Assembly (NCBI RefSeq): GCF_009905375.1
Contig: NC_133657.1
Span: 66,204,336 to 66,268,335 of the forward strand
From: Apium graveolens
Taxonomy: Eukaryota > Streptophyta > Magnoliopsida > Apiales > Apiaceae
Direction: 5' to 3'
DNA length: 64,000 bases
Shown here: positions 10,880-22,600 of the stretch, one piece after another
How positions within the stretch are numbered: position 1 is the first letter of the stretch
How the letters are laid out: every line of letters starts with the position of its first letter
Program-made: the position numbers and the translations under genes
Notes under the pieces: model-generated
The model's input: the letters and a program-made list of their open reading frames with translations, nothing else
Database searches by the model: none
What the model was told of the DNA's origin: nothing

Positions 10880-13096
10880 TTATAAATCCAACTTAAGACG
10901 CCCGACAAGCATGACATGTTTGATGTTAGAATCCAGAAGACGAATATGTGAGTAGTTTTATAACTTATGAAGACTGAAGTATCGGGAAATTACTGGTTGG
11001 CCCAAGATTATTTTTAGCATCAAATTCCATTTGAAGTAGATTATGAAGCTCAATATAACATACATCATGTAATTTTGAGTTACTTTTAGCTTGATAATTT
11101 TTTGACAAAATACAGTTACAAGCATAGTTGAAAGAACACTTGGTTACCTGAGGCATGGCATAATAAGTTGGACTTAATCCTTGATATCCAAGGACAGTTG
11201 TGATATTGCTTCTTAAATTGAGTGGCTACAACAATAACAAGATGAAGCTCATAACGGCAGAAGAAACTGTTAAAAATGTCATTTCACAAAAGAGTCGGGG
11301 TTTACTTACATATTTTGACGGAACATGTTCGATATCAATGTTCACTTCTAGGTTCACAGCTAGGTTCACAGCTGAAGTTTCATCGATAGAAAACCAAGGC
11401 CTATCTTGCCCCATATATACCAGAAAATGATACTCCAAACGAAATTATTTTTATGTGATTTTGCATAAGAAATTGTTCAGTCGTACTCATGTCATGTAAA
11501 ATATCTACCCAAGATCATGTACTAATAACAGAAATCCCAATATACTCTAATGAGGATAAATCTATAAACATTATGTCCATACTTATTTTATTTTAGCTTA
11601 ATTTTTTGTTGATAGCAAACCAAGAATTATAGATCTCGGCACGAGTGAAACCCAAACTAAAACCTCGATGTGCTGCTGCAACAATTCCATAAAATTAATT
11701 AAGCATTATAGCCTTGCAGTAATCCTTAGTAGAAATGGAAAACAAAATTAGCATCTCTAAGAAATTAGTAACACTAACATACAACAATGAAAAAAAGTTA
11801 ATAATCTCATTAAACATTACAGCCTTGCAAATAATTCTTAATGGAAATAGTAAACAAAATTAGCATCTCTAGGTAACCTAACAATAATGAAAATGTAGTA
11901 TTTTGGTTACCTTATTTGCTACTTGGTGCAAGTTCTTGCAGCAATCTCATAAGCTCATTAATGCAGCTCTCTTTTCACATGTAAACATGAATACAACTTT
12001 TATAATAAATCATCAGAATTGCTTTGCTGCAACCTCTTCACCCTTAAGATATTATGAACGGCCAAGATGATGTCCATGATTATATATCTGTATATAATTT
12101 ACTCTTATAAATTTTAGCCGATAGACGCTCCTAGACTATAGAAAGAAGTGCATGGAGTTTACATATATACATGAATTTTCAAGGTCAAGAATTGATGTTG
12201 AGTATTTACTTGTAAAACAGAAAATCATCAGTTAGGAATGTGGGGAATTTAGTACTGGCTCAAAAGGAAGCAGCTGAAACTCAAAAGCTGAGGAGTGAAA
12301 AATATGCACTAAGAAAAAAAGCACCTGAGCATACCTCAGTCGCAGATCCGCGAGTTTCTGTGACAATGGAAGAAAGAACATTATCTAAAAAAATTCGAAG
12401 CTTACACACAAATTATTTTAAGTGCAGAAAAGAGACGTCAAGTTAACCAAAACAAATGATGATACAATTGTCAATGACAATAATGCACGAGAGTCAAATA
12501 ATTCAAAGGTAAAGGTAGGAGGCCATTTCAAAAGTAGACAGGATAAATTTTCTCTAGCCGAGCCAAATTAATGACCAAGAATCATAAAAAAATCAAAATA
12601 ATTATTTTTTCAAGCAATAAAATGCCACAGATCTCGGGGCAAATAATGCTCATAGTAGGAATATGCTTTAAGTCACTATTGTTAAGTTTCTAAATTTTAT
12701 AAATTTCCAGATAATAATCCAATAACTTTTAATAACACTTAATAATCAAAACCCATATTTTAAAATGCAACAAATAATCCATAATCTCAAAATCCATATT
12801 TTAAAAGACAACAAATCATCTACAATCACGAGATTTCACTGCCGAAACACAAACAATGACAACATGATAAAATGGCCTCATCAAAATCCCAGATTTTTAA
12901 AGCGCAATGGAAAACACTCTGATGATTATTAATACTAAACACTCAAAAGCAATTCAATGGCCAAACAAAGTAACCAGGTCAAGCAATGAACATCAAAAAG
13001 GACTTAAACATTCAATCAAATAACCCAATACTGTAATTCAGACATGTACAACCAAGTTAATGTCATAACAATATGATCTTTAGTACATCCATTACA
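10880..13096. other. AT-rich DNA without a recognisable gene
   Basis: Probably more intron or 5' flank of the transporter pseudogene. A minus-strand stretch near 11200-11155 ends CAG followed by GTAACC and reads GLSPTYYAMPQ, but it does not convincingly match a transporter exon. No mobile-element ends were found. Confidence 0.45.
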
Positions 13097-13665
13097 ATCT
13101 ATATAAAGGAGGATCACAGGCGGCTAATGTGGCAGTGCCGCGTGTGTCTAAATTATTTTCTTGGCTTTCTAAAACTCCATCCATTTCTCTTCTATCTCTT
13201 TGTTTCTGTGTTTCAAAAAAAAGTGCTTACCCAGCCATGAAGTTTTTTTATTGATACAACTGTTGAGTTCTTCTCTTTATAATACGCTCTGAATGTAAAT
13301 CAAGACGTGCCATTGAAAAGAATTGATCAGTTGCCTGGAAAAATCAAATATTATGAGCCCTAACAATATAAATTACTAATAAAAAAAGACACAAAACATA
13401 AGCAAAAAAGTTGATTAAACAATACTAGACCTTCCTTATATACACATGTTCCCCAATTAAGAAGGCAGAGAGTCTGAGATTGAATAAAAATTGGCTATTG
13501 ATTTTATTAATAATAATTGGCTTGCAATTACAAAGAGACAGAAGGGAAATGGATAGAGTTTTAGAAAGCCAAGAAAATAATTTAGACACATGCGACAGTG
13601 CCACATAAGCCGCCTGTCATGCGGCAGTGCCACATCAACCGTCTGTGATCCTCCTTTATATAGAT
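13097..13665. mobile_element. fold-back (long inverted repeat) element
   Basis: The left arm (13097 to about 13203) starts ATCTATATAAAGGAGGATCA. It matches the reverse complement of the right arm (about 13529-13665) over more than 100 bp. Both arms contain the same stretch around TCTAAATTATTTTCTTGGCT. The right arm carries an extra internal duplication of the GGCGG..ATGTGGCA..GCCGC motif. The spacer of about 325 bp has no transposase. It could be a MULE-type or fold-back MITE. No clear target duplication was found. Confidence 0.65.
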
Positions 13666-13774
13666 GTATATATAGATGTGTATAGATAGATTTTAGTGTG
13701 CTCCCCTTTAAAGGGATGCATATTTGCTACTCAAATTCGGTCTGGGTACTTAAGTTTTACACTCAATTGCTTGG

Positions 13775-14039
13775 TAGAGCTGGCAATTCGTGTCGTTCGT
13801 ATATTTTCGTGTCGTGTAGTGAAGGGCAAACACATATTCGACACGTTTAGCATTCGTGTACTGAAAGTTAAACACATGTCCGACACGTTTAGCAAAGTGT
13901 AAACACATATCCGTAATCAGTCGTGTTGTGTACGTTTCGTGTAAATAAATAAACGAATAAACATATAAATTTTTTATATTTTTGGATATAATTTTAAATA
14001 TATATTAAAACTATATATTTACATATAATGATATATTTT
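13775..14039. mobile_element. one end of a probable hAT-type element, interrupted by SIRE-A
   Basis: TAGAGCTGGCAATTCGTGTC resembles hAT terminal repeats of the TAGGGCTG type. It is followed by subterminal repeats of CGACACGTTTAGCA and AAACACATATCCG. The partner end is not found before SIRE-A begins at 14040, so the other half may lie beyond SIRE-A, outside the window. Confidence 0.4.
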
Positions 14040-14466
14040 TGTTAGTCCTTAACAATACAACAAGAATTACAGAAGGGGGGTTGAATGTAATTCTGGCTAC
14101 TTTTTAAGATTAAAGAAAAATGGTTCTAACTTAATAATATATAAGTGTTTGATTTGCAAAGTGCGGAATGAAGAGTTAGTTAAATCAAAACATTCTTCTG
14201 GGAGGCATTTTATGTAAAGAATCAAACAATTTATTTAGCTTTTGAATCAAATCTTTGCATAAAGGAAAAGTTTTGTAAAACAGAAATATCTCTTTTTGAA
14301 AACAGTTGTAACTAAGTAAATTGCATGCTTCTTTACAGAATATAAACAGTTATGGAAAACAGGGTACATGGTATCACAGGGTATAACTGGTGCAATAAAT
14401 AAGGTAAAGTAAAACAAGTGTGATAAAGTAAATGACAGTGCTGGAAAATAAAAGGTACTGATATAT
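14040..14466 (-). repeat. distal part of the SIRE-A 3' LTR
   Basis: On the minus strand this segment ends TTCAACCCCCCTTCTGTAAT...GGACTAACA, a typical SIRE LTR terminus. On the plus strand it starts TGTTAGTCC at 14040. It joins logically to 18786-19435 with Gypsy-0 between. The deduced uninterrupted LTR is about 1.1 kb. Confidence 0.65.
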
Positions 14467-14651
14467 ATAGATCAAAAGTTTTAGGTGGTACAAGTGTAAA
14501 AACGCTTTGAAAGTAAAAGCAAAAGGGTACAACAACCTACTCGCTATTCAACATCGCTAGTCTATAAATACAACTCAAAAGTCTAGTGATACACACTACA
14601 CACTACTGTACATACTACATAACCATAACAACACTGCTCAGAATCTCTGAC

Positions 14652-15164
14652 TCATGGCAAGTCTGGACCTTCAATCTCCTCAAGCTCCTCTAGAACCCAC
14701 TTAGCCCACTCCAAAAGGAAATCAGGGGTGATGTCCTCATGTGTAGCCTCAGCAATTCTCACAGCAGCTGCTCTACGAAACGCCTGTAGCCTCTCTCTGA
14801 GTCGCCTCTCACCACTCCCAACCTCTCTGGTACGCATGATATGTAGTAACTCCTGAATCTGACCCTGAAGGAATCGCTGCTCCATAAGGCAAGCCTCAAA
14901 CTGATGATATGGGACAGGATATGAAGAGAACTGAAAAGGTACTCTTGTAACTGAATGACTAGTAAAGCCTGAATCAGCAGGTGGGGGTCCTCTAACAGGT
15001 GGCCTCATGCCTGGAGGTGGAATAGCCTGCAGTGGTACGGGCTGCAACACCGGTGGAGGTAGAATAGCCAATGCTGGTGGAATAACAGGACGGGGATCCG
15101 ATGCTGGTGCTCCAACTGAAGGCTCTGAGTGATCAGCTGATACAGGAATAAAAGAGTCGGCCAT
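14652..15164 (-). CDS. leader ORF of Gypsy-0, function unknown
   Basis: 170 codons, intact, starting MADSFIPVSADHSEPSVG, located between the primer-binding site (15347-15363) and where gag should be. The first 70 residues are Pro/Ala-rich and low-complexity. The C-terminal half is Arg/Glu-rich and probably helical (RERLQAFRRAAAVRIAEA). No transmembrane segment and no known domain are seen. Gypsy-2 has a frame at the same place with a similar acidic or Pro-rich start and an Arg-rich end. Since gag and pol are gone it is probably not functional now. Confidence 0.6.
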   Translation of the reverse strand: MADSFIPVSADHSEPSVGAPASDPRPVIPPALAILPPPVLQPVPLQAIPPPGMRPPVRGPPPADSGFTSHSVTRVPFQFSSYPVPYHQFEACLMEQRFLQGQIQELLHIMRTREVGSGERRLRERLQAFRRAAAVRIAEATHEDITPDFLLEWAKWVLEELEEIEGPDLP

Positions 15165-15346
15165 TGCTGCTATCTGAAATTAAATCGCAACATAAGAATC
15201 TCGAACCACGACGCGAATTATACTACTACTGGTTATACCGTAACACTTAACCTCTCAACGTTCTTATCATTCTATTCCTTACTTCTAATCCTAACCCTCT
15301 ACCCATTCCCGTCAACCTAGGCTTGTGTCAGTGACTTATAACCTGT

Positions 15347-15363
15347 AGCTCTGATACCAAACC
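15347..15363 (-). promoter_or_regulatory. tRNA-Met primer-binding site of Gypsy-0
   Basis: The minus strand reads TTTGGTATCAGAGC directly after the LTR end GCGCCACA. It matches the usual plant initiator-tRNA-Met site. Confidence 0.85.
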
Positions 15364-18300
15364 TGTGGCGCCCTCCAAACCCGGGTCAGAAGTTTGGGGT
15401 CCACACACACACTGATTACAACCTGCTTATAACAATAATAAAGATAATAATAATAATATGCAATGACCCTACTTACCAACTACCACGGATCACAACAGGT
15501 TAAAGTATGCACACAAGCCAAACACACTAATATATTACATACCGATTAAATCCCAACCATTCAAACTCAAACTGAGTATTAAACATATTACAAACTTTTA
15601 CAAATTTACATTATTCCAAAAGAAGCCTACTAGCTCAGCTTCAACAGCCTTAATCCCTAGCTCTCGCACTGGACTGGGGATCCTTGTTACCAATTGGTTC
15701 CTTTTTAACTGGAAAGAGTATAAACAACATCGCACAAATGAGCTAACTAGCTCAACAAGTCACAATGACAAAATTGAGAATAATGATCATCAAGTGAATA
15801 TGGTTATGATATCAAGTGAACAATGGATTATGATTTAGAATTGGATACTATATTTTTATTTTAAAACCAAGGTTAGGCTGCTGATCAGTCACGCACTAAC
15901 CCCGAGCAAAGCACACAGCATTGCTCTAACTACTGGATCCAAGGCACACATTGGCCTAACTTGACCATTATATGGTCTGACCACGAATCTGGTCCATAAT
16001 TTTATAAAAACAATCCAATTCTAACATAATAACAAAATTAAGCAATAATAAACAATAATCAGAATCATTAACAACAGTGAGTGTTTAACAATGAAAGGGT
16101 TTCAACCCTTGTGTGGATCAACAAGGTACTTTCAAGGCTTGGATGTTGGGTAATGAAAGAATTGGATAACAAAGGAATCAATGTTTCAGGGTTTCAAGAA
16201 TTTGGTCTTTCAAAGCATAAGATACCATGGGTTGAGTATATAATAATTCAGTTAAGTGTTTGGTATTTGGTTTGTATGTATTTATGGAGTAGTATCGTAG
16301 ATTTGTGGTTCGTGTTTGGGTATACAATAATCAATGGCTTAGAAAGAATATGGTTCATGGCTCAAGAACAATAACTGAAATCAGTGTTTAGGTTTCTGTG
16401 CTTCAAAGCACTTGCAATGTCAACAAGACTATCAAGTACTACAATATCTCGAGAAAGTTCAATACACTTGCCTGGTATTAGCTTACTATCCTGCACTCGC
16501 TTCCAATCACAATCGTCTTACTCCTCAACTACCTGTTTCCCTTTCCTACGTCTTGCCTCTTCTGCTCACATATTATAAGCATCTATCAATCATCAACTCA
16601 TAGGATTCTATTCAACACATACTTCTATCTACCCTTCGTTTTACCCAAATCCGATTAACGGATTGAAAGTTATGCAATAATCAAGTAAACACCGAATGTA
16701 TAGACCGATACTCAATCAACAAGTCATATATAACACATAATACATCACATAATCAATGACAAATCATTTATAAAGAAGTCTCGGGTTATAAATAGGCTTT
16801 CGGGTATTTAAAATGATTTTTAAAACATTTTTCGGAATTAAAACGGGTCGTTGGATCAATTTCGGGTTAATAAACAGGGTTCGGCTGGCCAATTCTGGCT
16901 CCGAAACAATTTTATAATAATTATCGAGCCTTGGAAATAATTTAGAATAATATTTTAAAACTCGAAACTATTTTTCGGAATTTTTAAATCATTTTTAAAT
17001 AATTAGATCTAATTAAATAATTAATTAAAATCAATTAATAATTAATTAAATCAATTAATCAATTAATTTTTGAATTAATTGACCAATTAATCAATTAAAA
17101 ATTAGCTGAAATTAATTAACTAATTAATTCAGAATAATTTTCGGAATTAAAATACTAATTTTTTTAGAATTTTCAGAAATTAAAAATGAATTTTTATAAT
17201 AAAAATAAATAGGAAATATGATTTTTAAACATTTTATAAACAGGAATCCTATTTTTGAAAACTTTGCAAACTACAGGGACTAAACTTCACCATCTTCAAA
17301 ACTAAAGGGACTAAACTGCAATTTTGCAGTTCCAGTCGCCGGAAAATCGAGGGTGGCCGGAGAAGACGATCCCGGCATCCTCACCCCACCAACACCTCCA
17401 GATCAACACTACACAACACCAGGAACTTGTTCATGCAATCAAAACATTCTAATCATCCCTGTTCTGGCCGGAAATTGGCCAAGAACATCGCCGGTTTCCG
17501 GCGAACATCGTAAATCTTTAAAACACAACTCCCTTCGATTCAAGCATCCTCTGTTATCGAGCGATATATCAATCGATTGCAAATTTTATAAGGAACACAA
17601 CCCACTATAAATCAACAGCTAATAACCCCTGAATCAAAAACCCCCAAATTTCAATTGAAAACATTCATACGGGTTATAAACCCTAATTTTAAAATTCGAA
17701 AATCAAACTCAAATTTGAACATGTTATTGAACTCCAAATCAGACGTATAATATACCAAAATCATCAGGAAAACAAGCTCTACAACATGACATTATCAAAT
17801 CATACAAACAATCATTCAAACAAAAATTCATATTTTTCATAAAAATAATTCGAAAATAAATAAATTTTTAGAAATTAAACCTTTGATTCTGCAGGTATAT
17901 GGATTATAGATTCTGATAGAGCTTCTCAAGACCTTCAAATCCAGTACTCGAGCTTTTCAAACAAAGATCAATAACACCTTCAAAAGTTGGTTTGATTCTT
18001 GAAACAGTTTATGAATATAAGATTTTTCTCTGTAAAATTATATATTTATCTGTCTGCAAATGATTTTGATACGAAATAAAATACAGTAAAAGGCTATTTA
18101 TATTTACGGAAAATTAGTATCCCGTTGGATCATTCCGGATATAAAACAGTACGTTTATTTGTAAAAACTGATCCAAACGGTATCGGTTTTCGAGATAATT
18201 ATCCAAATCAGTACAATTTGTATTGCAGTCTTGGTCTCAGCGCCTGGTTACACGTATTACGAAGTGATAATTGTAATAGTTTAATAAAAAGCTCCCGTTT

Positions 18301-18785
18301 ATCGAAAATACGGGTTTTTATTGATTTACCGAAACGAATACTGTATCGAAAATATTGCGCCGGGACCCGCGCAGGACAAACCGTACGCTGGATCGAAAAA
18401 GTCGAAACATGGAAAATGCTCGGAATATTACAATTAGGTTAGGAAGGAGTTCTCGGAAGAGTTTTGGGTTCCAAAAAACGTAACAACGGTTGACGTCGGT
18501 TGGTTCCTATTTTTATAAAATAGATTTTAAATATTCGGAAGAAGATTTTATAAATTTCATATGATTCATATAAATTCATAAATCAACATAAAAATAGTTA
18601 TGAAGATATGACAATTATCTATATTTTATTTTGGACATATAAAAATTGAAATACTCAATTAATACTATTTTTGAATATTCAAATACAAATAACACTTAAC
18701 AGTTAATTCACAGAATAGATACTGAACACACATAATAATTATTTAATTAGCAAAAATAATTACACGGTATATCCCAGATATTACA
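15364..18785 (-). repeat. 5' LTR of Gypsy-0
   Basis: 3,422 bp. The minus strand starts TGTAATATCTGGGATATACC and ends GGAGGGCGCCACA. It is AT-rich, with (TTAATTAAT)-type low complexity at about 16990-17130. Short reading frames inside it look incidental. Confidence 0.8.
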
Positions 18786-19435
18786 TATATCACCAAGATT
18801 ACATAGTAATAAGACAAGATAATAAAACAAAACCTATCAAGTCTAATACCATGCCGCTTCACTACTCTATTCCAGCATCTTTGAATATCTTCATAATAGC
18901 ATGGAAATGGTAATGCTTCTTTGTTCTCAAAAACCCAGTTGAATAGGCTGCCACATTCCTTTTGCAAACACTCGACGTATGTGATTGTGTTGTCACTGTC
19001 AACAGATGTTTGAATTGATCATCCGTCGGGTACATGATTATTATCCGTCGGGTTGCCTTGTTGATCATCCGTCGGGAGCTTTGTTGATCATCCGTCGGGT
19101 AGCTATTTGACACTTGACTTCATTTCACTTATGAGAATTACAAGATATCTTATATTTACAATTAATCAACCTATTCTGCATATCTAAATAAAGTCAACAT
19201 GAATTATATGCTACTACAGAATCTATACAAAGGTGTTTACAGAAATGTGCTACATGACTTATTGTTACATAAGCTACTCACTCAATGGATGTCAAATCAT
19301 CATCTGTCGGGACTATATTGAGTCATCCGTCGGGACTATATCTGATCATCCGTCGAGTGCTACATTTTTTACTAAGTTGAATCTACTAAGGTATTTTTTT
19401 AATGCAATCATCAGGTTCACAACATATTCCCAACA
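18786..19435 (-). repeat. proximal part of the SIRE-A 3' LTR with octamer array
   Basis: The minus strand starts TGTTGGGAATATGTTGTGAA, right after the polypurine tract. It contains six exact ATCCGTCG octamers (19021, 19043, 19067, 19090, 19325, 19348) and one variant (19302), all in one orientation and 22-24 bp apart within clusters. Confidence 0.8.
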
Positions 19436-19447
19436 ATCTCCCCCAAT
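19436..19447 (-). promoter_or_regulatory. polypurine tract of SIRE-A
   Basis: The minus strand reads TTGGGGGAGAT immediately before the 3' LTR start TGTTGGG. This is the expected plus-strand primer site. Confidence 0.8.
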
Positions 19448-19642
19448 TTATGTCTACTAGAATTGTAGCCATAAATTAAGAGAAACTTGATGATAACAAA
19501 ATACTCTAAAAATACAGATTTAAAAAGTAGTAGATAAAACTGAAAAGTGATGCATAATTTACTGAAAAATTTACAAGACAAAGTGTATAAAGATTTTCTC
19601 ACAATCATTTTCAAGGTGCTCCTCTAGTCTGAGCAGATTGAT

Positions 19643-22600
19643 CTATTTCCTTGATTGTCTAGATTTCTTCCCAAACTTCCTGTTGTTTTCTTCTATCTGA
19701 TTTTGGAGCTGTCTGTGGAATTCAAGTTCATCAGATTCTGAAAGATCTAGCATTCCTTGCATTTCCAGAAGAGTCTCATTGCTAGAGATGCTTAACTGGT
19801 CCTCTAATCTGAAGAATCTTCTAACTCCCTTATCATCCATGAATTCCATCAGCCAGTAGGGCCTTAGATGCACTCTACTCCCTGTGTAAGGAATAGTTAA
19901 GGTCTTTGGGAGTGCATTTTTGGCTCTAATACTCCTTAGTTCTTCAATCTTTTTTAGAACTAGTCTTCTAGCTGTCACATTAAATCCAAAGTTCTTCTTA
20001 AGGATGAATAAATTTTTATCAGTACATATTGGCTCTCTTGAAGAATCCTGTGAAGTGGCCATGGTATCTCTTTTCCTCCCTTGTACTTGAATATTAACCT
20101 TTCAGGTAGATTCATGTAAGCATTAATCCCTCTAACTTCTTCCAGTTCATCCAGATAGAGGTTTAGATCAGAGAATTCCTTGATGTCACAGATGTACATG
20201 ATATCTCCCTTGTTGACTTTTGTTTGAGCTTTGGTTAGGGACTTGGATCTGAGAATTGAGGGCTTCACTTTCTTGACTGCTCTGGTCTTTGTCTTCTTTG
20301 GCTTCATGAAATGAGGTAGATTGAGTTCAGGAATTGGTAGACTATCCCAGTCTATTGGCTCATCCTTTGGAATGATAGGTTCACCATGGAAATTCTTGGA
20401 TGGATCTATCTTGAATTCTTCATGTGCCACAGAGGGCATAGATGTTTGAGTTATTGCAGAAGTAGACTTTTTGGGAAACTGATCTTCCAATTCCTTTTCA
20501 TCAAAGTTCACTTTTCTTTTTGCATGAAGTTTGTATCTAAACCTTTTTGTCTGCTATGATTCTTCTTGCATTTTCAGATCTTTAGATCCAGTGGTTTCAG
20601 ATGATTGTTCAGGAATTTGTTATGTAGGTTTCACAGCTTGCAGCTTGGCCAAGATAACAGCTTGCTCCTTCTTTTGTTTGAGCTTTTTAGCATCTAAAGC
20701 AGCTTGCTTCTTTTCTTGCTTCAATCTTGCCTTTTCTTCCCTTTTTGCTTCAGCAAATTGAGGGTGTCCAGCCACCACACAAATTTTCTTACCATTTCTG
20801 AAAACCTTGGCAATTCTCCTTTTTAATGCTGAATCAGTTGGATCCTTGTAGAATGCAATAAATCTTGACAACAGTTTCTTCTCATCAGGCTTTGGTGTCT
20901 CATACACTGTGTCCAAAGGATTCTTTAGTGAAGATTTTGGATAGTTCACATTTGGCTTCATGATTAGATCTGCCTTTGGAGATTTGATGCATGATGTCTG
21001 GCCTCTTTCCAGATTGTTCATGCTCATATCATTCACAGATATTTGCCTGATTTGAGAATGATGAATGGCTGATTTTTCTGGCTTCTTTGCTAGACCAAAC
21101 TTCTTTTGAATATCCTCATCAATTTTCTCCCAGTTTATTGGACTAAACTGCTTCTTCTCAGCTGCTCTCAAAGTGGCTCCTGCTTCATTGATCAGATCAA
21201 TGCTATTCTTAGCTGGTGGCTTTGTGAAAGCAAATGTAGGCATAATTACTTTGCTAACTTGAGTGTTGAGCTGTTTCTCCCCCTCACTTGAGCCTTTCTC
21301 CCCCTCACTTGAGCCTTTCTCCCCCTTTTTGTTATCATCAAGTTGTATGGGAGGGAGTTGAGCAGCCACCAACTGTTGGAGTAGAGCAGTCTGAGTTTCT
21401 TGATTGGTAAGTATCTTGGCCATTGACTTCTCTACAACAGATAATCTTGAGTTCATGGCCTCAACTTTCCTATTGAGATCAGCCTCCTTCCTTAGCTTTT
21501 GAACTATTTCAGTCATGGTGGTTGCAGGAAGTCTAGTATCCAACCTTGCTATGACATCTTATTTTACTTCAGAAATTTCTTGCTTGATCTCATCCACACT
21601 CTGACTGTGTTGGAGAGCTTGAATTTTATGCAGCTGGAGTGCTTCAAGGTGTGCTGTAAGTAGCTTCTTTGTGCTGGCATTAGAAGATGCCTGAATGACT
21701 GTTTGGGTGTCATGAATTAGCTTGAATAATATTGATTGGAGATGTGAGTAGGAACATTCTTTTGTTAGCATCCAGGTAGGAACATCTGCATCTCCCCCTA
21801 TGCTCATGCTATCTTCCTCATCATCCCCACCAACATCCCCAAAAGAATTTTCATCCAGTTCGAAATCACTGCCAATGGTAGAAGGCATAGCAGTGATTGC
21901 ATCCTTTGCTCTCTGTAAAGATTATGTAGTATGCACCAAGTTTAGTATTCTTTCAGCCTCCTCATTTCCCTGTACAGCTAGAGTTTGGTAAACTGTAACA
22001 GGGTGAGTAAATGTCTCAGCATCTAGGGAAATAAAATCTATAGCAGCTTGATATTCTTGCTGAAATAGCCTTTTCCTTTCTGCATCATTGATATTCATTG
22101 ACTCACTTGCAATGGTTTTCATCCTTATCACTCCTGTACCTGTATTTCTCTCATGATATCTCTTTTCTTGCATCAAGGTCTCACCTTGGCTCCCCACCCT
22201 CACACCCTCACCTTCACCATCTAAGGTGGGACTCCTCACACTCACTTTTTCCAGTCCTGAAGAAATGGACTGCATTGGATCACTCTTTTTCTCTCTTTTT
22301 TCCTGGGAGCAACCCAGACTCTCACTCAAGTCACTACCTTTCCTCAATCCTAATAGTGATTGCACAATTACTAAGTCATCTGCACTTGAGACTATAGTTG
22401 AGCTTTGGAGTTGTGCAGAGACACCCGATGGATGAGAAATATCCATTGGGATAGTAATTTGAATATCCGACGGATGACTGCTATTAGGCACATCCGTCGG
22501 GATACAATCACTACTCGACGGATGAACAATATCCATCGAGTGAGCAGAAATGAATGAGTTTGGAGTGGAAACTATTGTGGACTCTGTGCAGATTGATGAA

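Larger units (their letters stand above)
14467..18785 (-). mobile_element. one-LTR Ty3-gypsy fragment inside the SIRE-A LTR (Gypsy-0)
   Basis: It consists of a 5' LTR (18785 down to 15364), primer-binding site, leader frame and leader DNA down to about 14467. Gag, pol and 3' LTR are missing. TATAT occurs on both sides (14462-14466 and 18786-18790) and could be the target duplication, although the site is low-complexity. The left junction is not an LTR end. It is either a deleted copy or an aberrant insertion. Confidence 0.6.

Noticed and set aside
11155..11205. GLSPTYYAMPQ followed by a GT as an N-terminal transporter exon
   Set aside because: Only a loose resemblance to the GYSSPTQ region, and the flanking residues do not match.
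12240..12446. Small plus-strand frame as a gene
   Set aside because: Short, AT-rich, no homology signal, surrounded by non-coding DNA.
19021..19355. Regularly spaced repeats as a CRISPR-like array
   Set aside because: Units are only about 10 bp with irregular, non-unique spacers, in a plant retrotransposon LTR.
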